Source of the DNA: Prochlorococcus marinus subsp. marinus str. CCMP1375
GTDB taxonomy: Bacteria > Cyanobacteriota > Cyanobacteriia > PCC-6307 > Cyanobiaceae
Length of the DNA stretch: 64,000 bases
Direction of reading: 5' to 3'
NCBI RefSeq assembly: GCF_000007925.1
Contig: NC_005042.1
Location: 558,001 to 622,000 of the forward strand
Position 1 is the stretch's first letter, and each line of letters starts with the position of its first letter. Under the pieces are notes generated by a model, which worked only from the letters and a program-made list of their open reading frames with translations, was not told the origin of the DNA and ran no database searches. Below are positions 33,847 to 42,295 of this stretch, one piece after another. A program made the position numbers and the translations under genes.

Positions 33847-36594
33847 TCAGATTTTATTATTCAATTTTCTAGAGTATAAATGAAATAATTTCTCTAGTCG
33901 CTCAGTATCATTTTTAAATTGGCGACCTATATAAATTCGTTCTAAAATCTCATCATTTTGTTTATGAGCATTTATCAAGTTATTGGGCATTCTCTCAGGA
34001 TCATAAAGTTCTGCAATTGTCTTCGGAAAATGTATTTCACGAGCTAGAAGTATCTCCTCAGCACTACGAGTCAAATCCAGCATATTCTTTTCGGTTAATT
34101 TTGGGACATAAAAAGTATTCCAGCCAAGGGTATTAGAGTACGAAAAATCAGTTCTCATTCTGACGCATACCGTTGCTATCCAAAGCCAATGTAATCGAGA
34201 GGAAATAATTGCAATATTCCATAAAGGTGCATCATGTATTGCAAAATTTCTATCTCCAATAATTATTCCATTTTCTGCAATTCCAACTGGTAGGTAATCT
34301 CTATTCTCAGAACTTACTCTTGGAATTACTATTGATCTTTCTGATCCAGCCTGACGAACCTCCCCAAAAAGATAAGGAGTTTTTGCTAGTTTTTTTGTAG
34401 TAGGCCTATCTGAAGCAGTTCTTTTTTCCCTAACCTGTTCAAATCGATACATCAACCATTGATTTTTTTTGGCGTCTTCATAATCATCATCATTTACCCA
34501 AATGCAATAACGTAATTTACCTTTAATAAACTCGTCTGAGCCTAAAAAGCGTCTTATATATTTTGGATTAACTCCATACTTGGCTCTTGCCTCTTTAACT
34601 TCACTCTCATTTAAGAGTAAAAAGCCACCTTCATTAGGCATATTCCCAAATCTCATTTCACTAAGACCATTGATGGGTTTAGCCTCTGAGTGCACAATGA
34701 CATCAGGTGCATTAATTAGATAAGCATTTATATTTTCACAATGTTTTTGAACAGTTACATCATTTTCATCATTGTAAAAAAGTATACGTAATGGAACGGG
34801 CTTTTTGGTTATCCCAACAATAACTACAGTTACACCAGCATTATGACTCGCTAAATTGCTCCACTTAAAACTCCTATGAGCGAAAAATATTTTGGAAGAA
34901 GTATTAGCAATTAAAGTCCAAAGATTTTCAACCTGTCTTCCTTGACAAATTGAATTTGTCGAGACGAAGGCTGCCGCTGCGTTCTTATGACAACAGAATA
35001 TTGCAGCTTTCATAAACCAACCAGATACATAATCAAGAGACTTCCATTTTTTTGTTCTCCCCTCAAAAACTTGTTGTAAATCATACTTTTGATCTTTACT
35101 TTGCCATTGACTACCACGATATGGAGGGTTCCCACAGATATAAATTTCCCCACCCTTATTATCAAAATCAATTTCCGCCTGATCAAGTGGGGTACTAAAT
35201 AAATCATCCGAATGCAACTTGACAGAGGAACCTGAAGGTGGACAAAGGCTCACCCAATCAAGTCTCAATGCATTACCACATGTGATCCAATTGTTCGCCT
35301 CAAGAGGAAGAAACTCAGCGAGAGCCTCTTTCTGACCAAGGTAGTTAACATTACATTGATATTCAGAAATGATTAGTGCTAGTCGAGCAATTTCAGAAGT
35401 GAAGCTTCTTATTTCAATCCCCCTGAAGTTTGTCAATGGGATTTCAGATTTTCGACCAACTTCTTTTCGCCGACAATTGATTATGTCTTCAATTCTCCTC
35501 AGCTCTTTATAGGCAATTACAAGAAAATTTCCAGAACCACAAGCTGGATCAAAAATTCTTATTTTAGAAATTCTATTCCGAATGTTTGCAAGCTTTCTCT
35601 CATTATCGCCCGCTAATTTAAGCTTATTGTGTAGATCATCCAAAAAAAGTGGGTTTAAGACCTTCAAGATATTTGGCACACTTGTGTAGTGCATACCTAA
35701 GAAACCTCTTTCCTCGTCTTCTGCAACGGCCTGAATCATGGAGCCAAAAATATCTGGGTTAATTTTCTTCCAGTCAAGGTTCCCTATATGTATCAAGTAA
35801 GAGCGTGCAATCTTGCTAAAAAGAGGGACCTCAACACTCTCAGAGAAAAGCCCCCCATTAACATATGGAAAAGCCTCTGCCCATCTAGGAAGATTGGCGT
35901 TAATCCGCATCTTCTTCGGAATGTTCATCGATCTAAAAATTTCCGAAATAATTTGATGAGTATTTGAAGAATCACTCTCACTCATCTGTTCAACAGTATT
36001 TGTAAATGAAAGCGTTTCTCCGAAAATATCAGTGTCTTCAGCAAAGAAACAAAATATAAGTCTTGCAAGGAAATGATTAATTTCTTTTCTTCTCTCAGAT
36101 GTTGCCCAATCAGGATTATCTTTAATTAACTCAATATAAAGCTTGTTTAGTCTTCCTGTAGCCCTTATATCAAAAGAACTTTCGCAAATCTGTTTAACAT
36201 TTGATATACCGGCTAATGGAAGAAAAAAACCAAAATAATTCGAAAAATCCTTATAGTTACAAACTATTGTCTCGCCAGATCTACAGTCCTCGGCCTCAAA
36301 TGTCTCTCCATCAGTTGCTAAGACAAATTTCGACTTACTTTTAGAAGTGGAAGGACTTGTTTTGAGCTCTTCTAGAGTCTTAGGCACCTCTCCTAACTGA
36401 CATATAGAAATATGAATATTATTCCTGAGCAAAACCCCACCCAAATCAGATTTATTGGAGGATCCACTTCGCAACTTCTTTAATGTAGTGCTTTTAAATC
36501 CAAATGCTTCCAGAAAAGAATAAGCAAAAGTATCCCTACAAAATGGTTGAGCTGAAAGATCTGTAATCGCTTCTTCTATCTCGACAGCATTCAT
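33847..36594 (-). CDS. N6-adenine DNA methyltransferase, MmeI-like
   Basis: This is a 915-residue protein. SAM-binding motif I FDPACGSGNF is at 348-357, and the catalytic NPPY of gamma-type adenine methyltransferases is at 488-491. The N-terminal about 200 residues resemble the region that is the nuclease in MmeI enzymes (FVLATDGETFEAED at 90-103), but I cannot confirm an intact PD-ExK site. The C-terminus (e.g. RMRTDFSYSNTLGWNTFYVP) has the family's target-recognition layout. It is the first gene of the operon. It probably protects self DNA; with the helicase and GIY-YIG protein it forms a restriction-like system. Confidence 0.85.
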   Translation of the reverse strand: MNAVEIEEAITDLSAQPFCRDTFAYSFLEAFGFKSTTLKKLRSGSSNKSDLGGVLLRNNIHISICQLGEVPKTLEELKTSPSTSKSKSKFVLATDGETFEAEDCRSGETIVCNYKDFSNYFGFFLPLAGISNVKQICESSFDIRATGRLNKLYIELIKDNPDWATSERRKEINHFLARLIFCFFAEDTDIFGETLSFTNTVEQMSESDSSNTHQIISEIFRSMNIPKKMRINANLPRWAEAFPYVNGGLFSESVEVPLFSKIARSYLIHIGNLDWKKINPDIFGSMIQAVAEDEERGFLGMHYTSVPNILKVLNPLFLDDLHNKLKLAGDNERKLANIRNRISKIRIFDPACGSGNFLVIAYKELRRIEDIINCRRKEVGRKSEIPLTNFRGIEIRSFTSEIARLALIISEYQCNVNYLGQKEALAEFLPLEANNWITCGNALRLDWVSLCPPSGSSVKLHSDDLFSTPLDQAEIDFDNKGGEIYICGNPPYRGSQWQSKDQKYDLQQVFEGRTKKWKSLDYVSGWFMKAAIFCCHKNAAAAFVSTNSICQGRQVENLWTLIANTSSKIFFAHRSFKWSNLASHNAGVTVVIVGITKKPVPLRILFYNDENDVTVQKHCENINAYLINAPDVIVHSEAKPINGLSEMRFGNMPNEGGFLLLNESEVKEARAKYGVNPKYIRRFLGSDEFIKGKLRYCIWVNDDDYEDAKKNQWLMYRFEQVREKRTASDRPTTKKLAKTPYLFGEVRQAGSERSIVIPRVSSENRDYLPVGIAENGIIIGDRNFAIHDAPLWNIAIISSRLHWLWIATVCVRMRTDFSYSNTLGWNTFYVPKLTEKNMLDLTRSAEEILLAREIHFPKTIAELYDPERMPNNLINAHKQNDEILERIYIGRQFKNDTERLEKLFHLYSRKLNNKI

Positions 36595-36648
36595 TAAAGA
36601 CTTATTTCTTATTTCTAAACTATAAACAGCTATTTTAAATCAAACATC

Positions 36649-36759
36649 CTAAAAAATTTTTTTTGATAAAAGTGAAACCAAAACAGACATAGTCAAAGCA
36701 AGTACATAAATCACTAATAGTACATTCGACCTCTTGCTAGCCCATTCAAGATATTGCAT
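36649..36759 (-). CDS. Tiny membrane protein, 36 aa
   Basis: ATG 36759 to TAG encodes 36 residues, MQYLEWASKRSN followed by a hydrophobic helix (VLLVIYVLALTMSVLVSLL) and a basic end SKKIF. It is in the gap before the SIMPL gene. It resembles other tiny single-helix proteins in the window. Translation is plausible but unproven. Confidence 0.35.
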   Translation of the reverse strand: MQYLEWASKRSNVLLVIYVLALTMSVLVSLLSKKIF

Positions 36760-36913
36760 GATCAGGAACCAACTCACAAATCGGAACACCATCTAATGAT
36801 GTCCCGATGGGAAGCGAAATACCAGTTCCTTGGTCAAACAGAGTAGACCAGAGATTCATCTATTCGAATTGAATTGATTTTTCGCTAAATACGACTCCTC
36901 ACAATTGAATCCA

Positions 36914-37705
36914 ATGAAAGTTCTATCTCGCATAGGTGCTTTACCTCTTCATGCGGTTGAAATTATTCGTCGCACACCTCCTCTTGTTTTTGCCACGACA
37001 GTTTTATCAGTTGGTGGACTTATAGGATTTATAAGCGCATCAAAAATCTTGGTCGATGGACTCAGGCCTCCTGTGAATTACATCACGGTAACTGGAGCAA
37101 GTACAGAGCCGATAGAAAGTGACATCGCAAAGTGGGACATCAAAGTGCAGGCAGAAGGGAAATCACAACTGAAATCATTTACAAAGCATCAGGAATCCAT
37201 AAGAAAAACTATCGAGTTTCTTAATCGCAATGGAGTTCGAACAAATGACTCTCAATCGCTAGCTTTACTACCTGCTTCGACATCCGAGGTGAAAACGAAA
37301 AATTCAAAAACAGGTGAAATTATTTCCACAAAATGGGTCACTACTCAATGGATAGAAATTGAAAGTGATGATGTTTTTAATATTGATAAGACATATCGAA
37401 AAGTGAGTGAACTTCTTGGCCAAGGAGTCCTTGTAAAGCCTAATCGACCCAAATTCACATATACAAAGCTTGCAGCAAAACGAGTCGATATGCTTTCTAA
37501 AGCAACTAAAGATGCACGAACACGAGCAGAGGCAATTGTCCAGCAAGCAGGTTCAAGTCTTGGCACTGTGAAGAAAGTTGATACTGGTGTCTTTCAGATC
37601 ACTGTCCCAAACTCAACAAAGGTCAGCAGCTGGGGCTCTTACGACACAACCACGATCAAAAAAGATATTACGGCCGTCATGGGAGTCACTTTCATCGTCG
37701 AATAA
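36914..37705 (+). CDS. SIMPL (DUF541) domain protein, membrane-anchored
   Basis: The start at ATG 36914 gives 263 residues (a TTG at 36905 is the alternative). An N-terminal helix at about residues 20-47 (PPLVFATTVLSVGGLIGFIS) anchors the protein. The rest is a SIMPL domain: NYITVTGASTEPIESDIAKW at its start, the typical SQLKSFTKHQESIRKTIEFL, and DARTRAEAIVQQAGSSLG near the end. SIMPL proteins face the periplasm and are linked to envelope stress, with unclear biochemistry. It is not island-specific. Confidence 0.8.
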   Translation: MKVLSRIGALPLHAVEIIRRTPPLVFATTVLSVGGLIGFISASKILVDGLRPPVNYITVTGASTEPIESDIAKWDIKVQAEGKSQLKSFTKHQESIRKTIEFLNRNGVRTNDSQSLALLPASTSEVKTKNSKTGEIISTKWVTTQWIEIESDDVFNIDKTYRKVSELLGQGVLVKPNRPKFTYTKLAAKRVDMLSKATKDARTRAEAIVQQAGSSLGTVKKVDTGVFQITVPNSTKVSSWGSYDTTTIKKDITAVMGVTFIVE

Positions 37706-37741
37706 AACCTATTTTTTTAAACCCCTATCACTGAAAAGTCC

Positions 37742-38104
37742 ATGTGCTTAGATCCCGACGTCTGGGAGGAGTGCTACCAAGACACATTAGCCCTCTCATA
37801 CGAACAACTAATTGACCTAGATCAGCATTATCAACAACATGGTGAATCTTCTATTGATAACGAGTTTCATCACATCGTGAAGCTGGTCATGAAAGAAAAA
37901 GCAACTCAAATAAAAAGTCTAGAAAAGTCTCTATTTCTATCTGTTTCTAAGAAAAACCTATTCCTAAAACTTGGAAATATTGTGAAAAGTTTTGTTTGGA
38001 TCTTTTCTCGAAAAGATCCCTATTGGAATGCAAAAAGGGATCCAGTGGAAGACGACGTTTCCTCTTACTGCATTTTGCCTGTAGATGACGTATGGAACTT
38101 ATAA
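37742..38104 (+). CDS. Hypothetical protein, 120 aa
   Basis: This is a soluble, acidic N-terminal half (MCLDPDVWEECYQDTLALSY) followed by a more basic region (LFLSVSKKNLFLKLG). No membrane helix or motif is recognised. It sits between the SIMPL and zinc-ribbon genes on the same strand, 36 bases after the former. Confidence 0.5.
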   Translation: MCLDPDVWEECYQDTLALSYEQLIDLDQHYQQHGESSIDNEFHHIVKLVMKEKATQIKSLEKSLFLSVSKKNLFLKLGNIVKSFVWIFSRKDPYWNAKRDPVEDDVSSYCILPVDDVWNL

Positions 38105-38165
38105 AGAACCAATTAGATCATTTATCAAAAAACAATTTTCTATTAATTAATCAAGGTCTGCTGCT

Positions 38166-38642
38166 ATGCCCAGAAAAAAACTCATCAGGATCAATTCTTC
38201 ACACTTTCAATCGCTATTCAAAGCTATCTATTCCTTTTTTAAATCCTTTGGTAAATACCATTCTTATCAATGGCAAAAAGAGCAGAAAGAACAGGTTATA
38301 GATTTACCCCCAATAAAAAAAGAAAGGATAGTCAGCACTGAGAGGCCTAATGACTGTTCAAAGTGTGGTCATGGACCTCTTGCGGAAATTCTTTACGGTC
38401 TACCAGATTTCAAAGATCCAGAATTTCAAAGGGCACAAGCAGCAGGAGAAATCACTTGCGGTGGATGCTGCATTACTGGGATGGAAGCAAAATGGCAATG
38501 CGTTGAATGTGGCCAAAAAGTTTGGCAGCCTCCTCTATGGCATGAGAAACAGGCATTAGCAAGATACAGCTCTTCTTATAGAAAACGATTATTCGAGGAA
38601 ACCATGAAAGCAAATGGATTTCAAAAGAAAGAAATGTCTTAG
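38166..38642 (+). CDS. Zinc-ribbon hypothetical protein, 158 aa
   Basis: The first about 50 residues are basic (MPRKKLIRINSSHFQSLF). The middle contains CSKCGHG, then CGGCC and CVECGQKVW, i.e. three Cys pairs that can hold one or two zinc ions. It ends with a helical basic tail. It could bind nucleic acid or be a metalloprotein; the Cys pattern is the only functional clue. Confidence 0.55.
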   Translation: MPRKKLIRINSSHFQSLFKAIYSFFKSFGKYHSYQWQKEQKEQVIDLPPIKKERIVSTERPNDCSKCGHGPLAEILYGLPDFKDPEFQRAQAAGEITCGGCCITGMEAKWQCVECGQKVWQPPLWHEKQALARYSSSYRKRLFEETMKANGFQKKEMS

Positions 38643-39002
38643 CTAATTCTTTCGATTTCTTTGGTTATAAGAACTATCAGCAGCAAGACCGCAAAGATGA
38701 ATCAAAGCTCGTGCATTACTAGCAACAGATCCTGTGCGTCCCAAAACAAGACTTTTCTGAATAGCGCTTTGCAAGTTTGCCACTAATTGGGCTGTGATTT
38801 GTGGCCTGCTTAAATCCACTTCTTCTAGGTCTTGAACAAGCAACTCATAGGCTGCAGCTGTGATTCTTCGAGCTTGTCTGCGACTCAAGCGATAAGTTTC
38901 GGCCACATGGGCCGTAACAACTGTGGCGCCATTACCTTCAGCGAGCATGGAAGCAGCCTCTCCAACGCGAAGTTCTAATTCAGCTTTTGTTGCTCTAGCC
39001 AT
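38643..39002 (-). CDS. Terminase-small-subunit-like helix-turn-helix protein
   Basis: The start chosen at MARATKAEL (39002; MSM at 39008 is possible) gives about 119 residues. AELELRVGEAASMLAEG, then HVAETYRLSRRQARRITAAA, is a helix-turn-helix of the kind found in phage terminase small subunits. The base composition is visibly richer in G and C than its neighbours, suggesting transfer. It sits beside a tRNA-Pro fragment and a broken integrase. Alternatively it is a conserved cyanobacterial regulator of similar fold. Confidence 0.55.
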   Translation of the reverse strand: MARATKAELELRVGEAASMLAEGNGATVVTAHVAETYRLSRRQARRITAAAYELLVQDLEEVDLSRPQITAQLVANLQSAIQKSLVLGRTGSVASNARALIHLCGLAADSSYNQRNRKN

Positions 39003-39157
39003 ACTCATAAAATCGTCCAAGACCTAGTGCTCCAGGCACTTCTGCTATAGCAAGGGATTCAAGCAGTTGTTAGCGCTTTGTTGGCTCAAAAGGGCAAACA
39101 AAAAATTGGCTTAGCTAGACTATAGCCAAACCTATTGCAAATAAAGAGTTTTACCAG

Positions 39158-39202
39158 TCGGGGCGACAGGATTCGAACCTGCGACCTAGTGCTCCCAAAG
39201 CA
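39158..39202 (-). repeat. tRNA-Pro 3' half, 45-nt exact copy (att-like)
   Basis: Bases 39158-39202 are the exact reverse complement of the last 45 bases of tRNA-Pro(UGG), from the anticodon loop to the discriminator. The match stops abruptly after the anticodon stem, so it is no functional tRNA. It is the best-preserved attachment-site copy and is inverted relative to 4384-4457. The broken integrase at 39.4 kb starts just beyond it. Confidence 0.85.
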
Positions 39203-39367
39203 TTGGGTTGTCAAGATGAGACAGGGGCATAAATCTAGTCACTCACTGAGAACTATCTAGTTATCAGAATGGGTTTGAGACTCACTATTGTGTGATAATC
39301 CTGCTTGGTTTTAAATATATTCAACCAGGAGCTACCCCTAGAGCTACCCCTCAAAGTCCACTCCCCA

Positions 39368-39670
39368 ATGAAAGCTAGAAGTACATCTGAAGAGTGGGTA
39401 AGAAGCGTTAGGAGTTACTTAAGCAATCAGCTCAACTCGAATTGGCAGATAACTCAAAACAAAGGCAAAGTGATGCTTGGCATCAGATGGGCAGATGGGG
39501 ATAGGACCTACAAATATCTTCCTTTCAGGTGGGAAAGAACTAACCATGGAAAGATCCAGAGTTTTATTGAAGAAGTCCATGACCTCGTCATCAATAAAAA
39601 GGTTGGACTAAATGAAGCATTAGAGCGAGTAAAAAAGACCCAATCTGAATCGCTTAAAGCAGCAAAAAGT
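39368..39670 (+). pseudogene. Tyrosine recombinase N-terminal remnant
   Basis: From ATG 39368 the plus frame reads MKARSTSEEWVRSVRSYLSN, then NKGKVMLGIRWADGDRTYKY and SFIEEVHDLVI. This is the DNA-arm and core-binding layout of marine cyanobacterial integrases. The frame runs on to 39727, but from about 39665 it reads antisense to another integrase piece. It therefore lacks the catalytic domain. Two GAGCTACCCCT units lie before the start (39331-39351). Confidence 0.7.
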
Positions 39671-39893
39671 GGAAATAAAAACCGTATAGATGTTCGTTCT
39701 CCTTTTGTGCCTCCCTTACTCTTTTGATAGGTCGTTTTAAGCTTTCCATCTTGGACAACAAGATAACGTAATTCTTCTGGCCGTAGATAAACACTCAAGA
39801 TTTGGATTGCAAATCTCCATTTCTGATAACGCTTAAAGATTTGCTGGATTCTTGGCAAGGCTCTCGCTATTACTAGGTTTTGGATTTTTTCTA
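39665..39893 (-). pseudogene. Tyrosine recombinase box I remnant, inverted
   Basis: On the minus strand the frame gives KWRFAIQILSVYLRPEELRY, then QKSKGGTKGERTSIRFLFPL. LRPEELRYL is the box I region with the first catalytic Arg. The piece abuts the N-terminal remnant tail to tail, so part of one gene has been inverted or two pieces joined. GGTKGERT...RFLFPLF is also in the remnant at 5865-6242, so the two come from related integrases. Confidence 0.7.
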
Positions 39894-39917
39894 TGCAGTT
39901 TTCTACGCATCAAATAT

Positions 39918-40535
39918 TTAGTAACTTGAATAGCTAAATTTTTGACCACCTATGCTGGCTTCATACATAAGCCCCCCTTTTGAAAAAGTAAGAACTGCGA
40001 CTCCATCGCTGTAGTCTGCAGAAGCATTAACTCCTTCAGATATTAATGCTGCACTTGCTGAGGCACCAAACTCAAAATTACCTTGAGTAAATCTATCTAG
40101 AGATTTTTTATCTTTAAAAAAGATAATTTGGCTAAATGCTTGTCCTCCTAATTGAAATCCTATAGAAACTTGAGTTAGGGTAGTCGAGCCAATAACATTT
40201 CCATTTTCAAAAACCTCCCCTTTCCCTCTAGCACCACCAATACCAATACCGCCTTTCCCTACATTTGGGAAAACTGCATAACCTCTAGCTTTCTTAAAAT
40301 AAGGTTTCAAGAAAGGCATTTTTTTGAAATCATTTAATGCATCGATTGTTTTTTCATTTGCTTTATTTTTATTCTTGCTTTTATTACCAAGAGGTTTCCA
40401 CCCTGATATTAATAAATTATTTGAATATTCATTTGAAATTATTGGATTAAATTGGGATGCTTTAACTTCAATGAAATTCTGTGGTACAAAAAATAATGAT
40501 ATTAAAAATAATTGTTTGAAATTTTTAAAATACAT
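39918..40535 (-). CDS. SYLF (YSC84-like) lipid-binding protein, exported
   Basis: This is a 205-residue protein with a signal-like hydrophobic start (FKNFKQLFLISLFFVPQNF). The SYLF domain covers about 65-200: KARGYAVFPNVGKGGIGIGG, SIGFQLGGQAFSQIIFFKD, and ASADYSDGVAVLTFSKGGLM. SYLF domains bind phosphoinositides or other lipids. In bacteria the role is mostly unknown, often at the envelope. It stands alone between the integrase pieces and a decayed tRNA copy. Confidence 0.8.
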   Translation of the reverse strand: MYFKNFKQLFLISLFFVPQNFIEVKASQFNPIISNEYSNNLLISGWKPLGNKSKNKNKANEKTIDALNDFKKMPFLKPYFKKARGYAVFPNVGKGGIGIGGARGKGEVFENGNVIGSTTLTQVSIGFQLGGQAFSQIIFFKDKKSLDRFTQGNFEFGASASAALISEGVNASADYSDGVAVLTFSKGGLMYEASIGGQKFSYSSY

Positions 40536-40610
40536 ATTAGTTTTTAAATACTTTATTTATTATAAACATTTTTATTATATCCCTGAAATTTGTAGCTTTA
40601 TTTTACCCAT

Positions 40611-40650
40611 TTCTTTGGAAGAACTAAGTCGAAGGTTCGACCCCCTTCTC
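40611..40650 (+). repeat. Decayed tRNA-Pro 3'-end copy
   Basis: TTCTTTGGAAGAACTAAGTC followed by GAAGGTTCGA aligns by eye with the tRNA-Pro anticodon-to-T-arm region, with several changes. The orientation is the same as the functional gene. Confidence 0.5.
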
Positions 40651-40755
40651 CTTACTATCTTTGAACAGTCTCAATATACGTCGGTTAGAACAACAGCTGA
40701 AGGGTTATAAACGCACCAAGAGAACTGAGGAAGAATTATTTATGAAGTCCATCTC

Positions 40756-40785
40756 CTAGCAGAATGAAAAGTTGAAATAGATCAG
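40756..40785 (+). repeat. Dispersed ~40-bp repeat, copy 3 (diverged)
   Basis: TAGCAGAATGAAAAGTTGAA with TAGATCAGCTA is a weaker match to the copies after 4629 and 5282. As there, a tiny gene is adjacent (40827). Confidence 0.35.
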
Positions 40786-40826
40786 CTACTTAGAGTATCT
40801 TTTATGCAATTGCAAATACGTAGTAA

Positions 40827-40937
40827 ATGCCAACAGTAGAAGCAGCAAATTCAGCGGTTGGTACATTTAGCTTGATTTTATTCATAGGCTCAAGTATTTA
40901 CTTGATTTGGATGTTTCAGAAGTTTTTCAAGAACTAG
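40827..40937 (+). CDS. Tiny single-helix membrane protein, 36 aa
   Basis: ATG 40827 to TAG 40935-40937 encodes 36 residues, paralogous to the 30-aa protein at 4537. The shared stretch is SIYLIWMFQKFFK, preceded by a hydrophobic helix (TFSLILFIGS). Two copies on either side of the island support a real, conserved product. The function is unknown. Confidence 0.6.
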   Translation: MPTVEAANSAVGTFSLILFIGSSIYLIWMFQKFFKN

Positions 40938-41095
40938 CAGTATTACGATGTTTTCATTAAAAACCGAGGTTTAATTGTTGTCTTAGCTTCTCCCACTTTG
41001 AGGTTTGTTGTGTGGGAACTAATTATGGGAAGTCTGAAAAATTGACCATTTGGGATTCAGCAATAATAGTGGAAATAAAGAATTCATTTTTTTAA

Positions 41096-41215
41096 ATGAC
41101 TCGAAAAGAATTTATGGACCAGTTCTTTGATTTGTGCAAGGAAGCGCAGGAATCAATCCCACCGCAGGTAATTGCAGAAATTATCAGAGATTATGCAGAG
41201 AGATTAGATGACTGA
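41096..41215 (+). CDS. Hypothetical protein, 39 aa, first of overlapping pair
   Basis: ATG 41096 to TGA 41213-41215 encodes a helical 39-residue protein (MTRKEFMDQFFDLCKEAQES, then EIIRDYAERLDD). Its last codons overlap the start of the next gene by 8 bases (41208). The two short proteins probably work together. No family is recognised. Confidence 0.55.
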   Translation: MTRKEFMDQFFDLCKEAQESIPPQVIAEIIRDYAERLDD

Positions 41216-41384
41216 AATTTTTTCACCTAAAGATCCTTATGAAGTCCAAGCGGCTTGGGAGACTGTAATGACTGCAGTTGAAGAAATTAGAGCAGAACAA
41301 AAATGGCCTGATGAATATATTGCAAAAACGCTTAAGGGAATTGCTGAAAGTCTTGAAGAAAAGCCTTGCTGCGAAAATCAATAA
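41208..41384 (+). CDS. Hypothetical protein, 58 aa, second of overlapping pair
   Basis: ATG 41208, inside the end of the previous gene, to TAA 41382-41384. The 58-residue protein (DPYEVQAAWETVMTAVEEIR, then YIAKTLKGIAESLEEKP) is acidic and helical and ends with CCENQ. A terminator hairpin follows at once. Confidence 0.55.
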   Translation: MTEIFSPKDPYEVQAAWETVMTAVEEIRAEQKWPDEYIAKTLKGIAESLEEKPCCENQ

Positions 41385-41413
41385 AAAAGCCGCCCATTTA
41401 GAGCGACGCTTTT
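41383..41413. terminator. Bidirectional-type intrinsic terminator
   Basis: AAAAAAGC with CGC pairs across a short loop with GCG and GCTTTTTT (2-base bulge), leaving runs of A and T on both sides. It ends the two-gene unit 41096-41384. Confidence 0.6.
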
Positions 41414-41582
41414 TTTGCTCCTTAGACCGGCTGTCAACTAAAACTATTTTAGAAAATAAATGAACCCTGCTCAATTATCTTTTGTTAAAGAGATTGCAAT
41501 GACCTTGAAAGTCATACCAAATTCTGCGGTTTCAGGATTTAATTCGACCCTTTCCATATATGCATAATGCCAAAAAAACTTA

Positions 41583-41616
41583 CTTTGGAATTACTAAGTC
41601 GAGGTCGAAGATGCCA
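41583..41616 (+). repeat. Decayed tRNA-Pro 3'-end copy
   Basis: CTTTGGAATTACTAAGTCGA with GGTCGAAGATGCC aligns loosely with the anticodon-to-T-arm part of tRNA-Pro, in the orientation of the functional gene. It is strongly mutated. The rest of 41414-41676 holds no gene. Confidence 0.4.
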
Positions 41617-41676
41617 TTCCTATACCCCTGATTGGAATCTTGCGTAATTGAATTCGCACTCCTTGATGGAGTGTCT

Positions 41677-41916
41677 TTATTGAGTTTTCAACTTAGGTTC
41701 ATACACAGCCCCATTGCATACCCCAACAGCAAGTGACTCCTTAGCCTCTTGCCCCCATCCCTTTAGATCCGACTTTTCATTGATCCATCTAACGGTACTA
41801 TCAAAACAGCGGTTCCAAGATGCAGCTTGCCTAGACACAGGAACTAATGCGATTGCGGTACAAGAAACTCCAAGTGCAATTACTCCGAAAAAAGCCTTCT
41901 GCAATGATTCACTCAT
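41677..41916 (-). CDS. Exported or membrane-anchored small protein, 79 aa
   Basis: An N-terminal hydrophobic segment (KAFFGVIALGVSCTAIALVP) is followed by a soluble domain with two Cys (NRCFDSTVRW and GVCNGAVY), possibly disulphide-bonded. It is short and tidy with an ATG start at 41916. No family is recognised. Confidence 0.55.
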   Translation of the reverse strand: MSESLQKAFFGVIALGVSCTAIALVPVSRQAASWNRCFDSTVRWINEKSDLKGWGQEAKESLAVGVCNGAVYEPKLKTQ

Positions 41917-42112
41917 TTTTTTGTAAATGTACTAAATGTATTTAAGCTTGATTAATACTTGAAAAGAAGATTTAGTACAATAGTCAGAAGCGCAAGTCAT
42001 AAGATTTGGTGTCTATCTCAACACTTCACTGATTTCTGGTAGCTAATTCAAAGCTATAAAATAATAGGTATCTACTCAATAGTTACCTATTAATCAATCG
42101 CTCTACTGAGGC

Positions 42113-42295
42113 ATGGTTGCATACGCTAGATCGAGAACAAGATCATGGCTTTCAATGCTATGGCCTGTGACGGTTCAACCCATCGAGAATGAGACAGTTG
42201 AGTTATCCAAGTCCAATGAGCTTATTGAGAAACACGAGGAGCAAAGAAAGAGCTTTTTAGAAGCAAGTAAGAATGGAGGGATGTGGTTTTCTTAA
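42113..42295 (+). CDS. Hypothetical protein, 60 aa
   Basis: The product has a basic/aromatic start (MVAYARSRTRSWLSMLWPVT) and then an acidic helix (ENETVELSKSNELIEKHEEQ). No motif is recognised. An isolated short gene; moderate support only from composition. Confidence 0.45.
   Translation: MVAYARSRTRSWLSMLWPVTVQPIENETVELSKSNELIEKHEEQRKSFLEASKNGGMWFS

Noticed and set aside
39158-39202. A second tRNA-Pro gene on the minus strand
   Set aside because: Only the 3' 45 bases match; the acceptor 5' strand and D arm are absent, so no cloverleaf forms.
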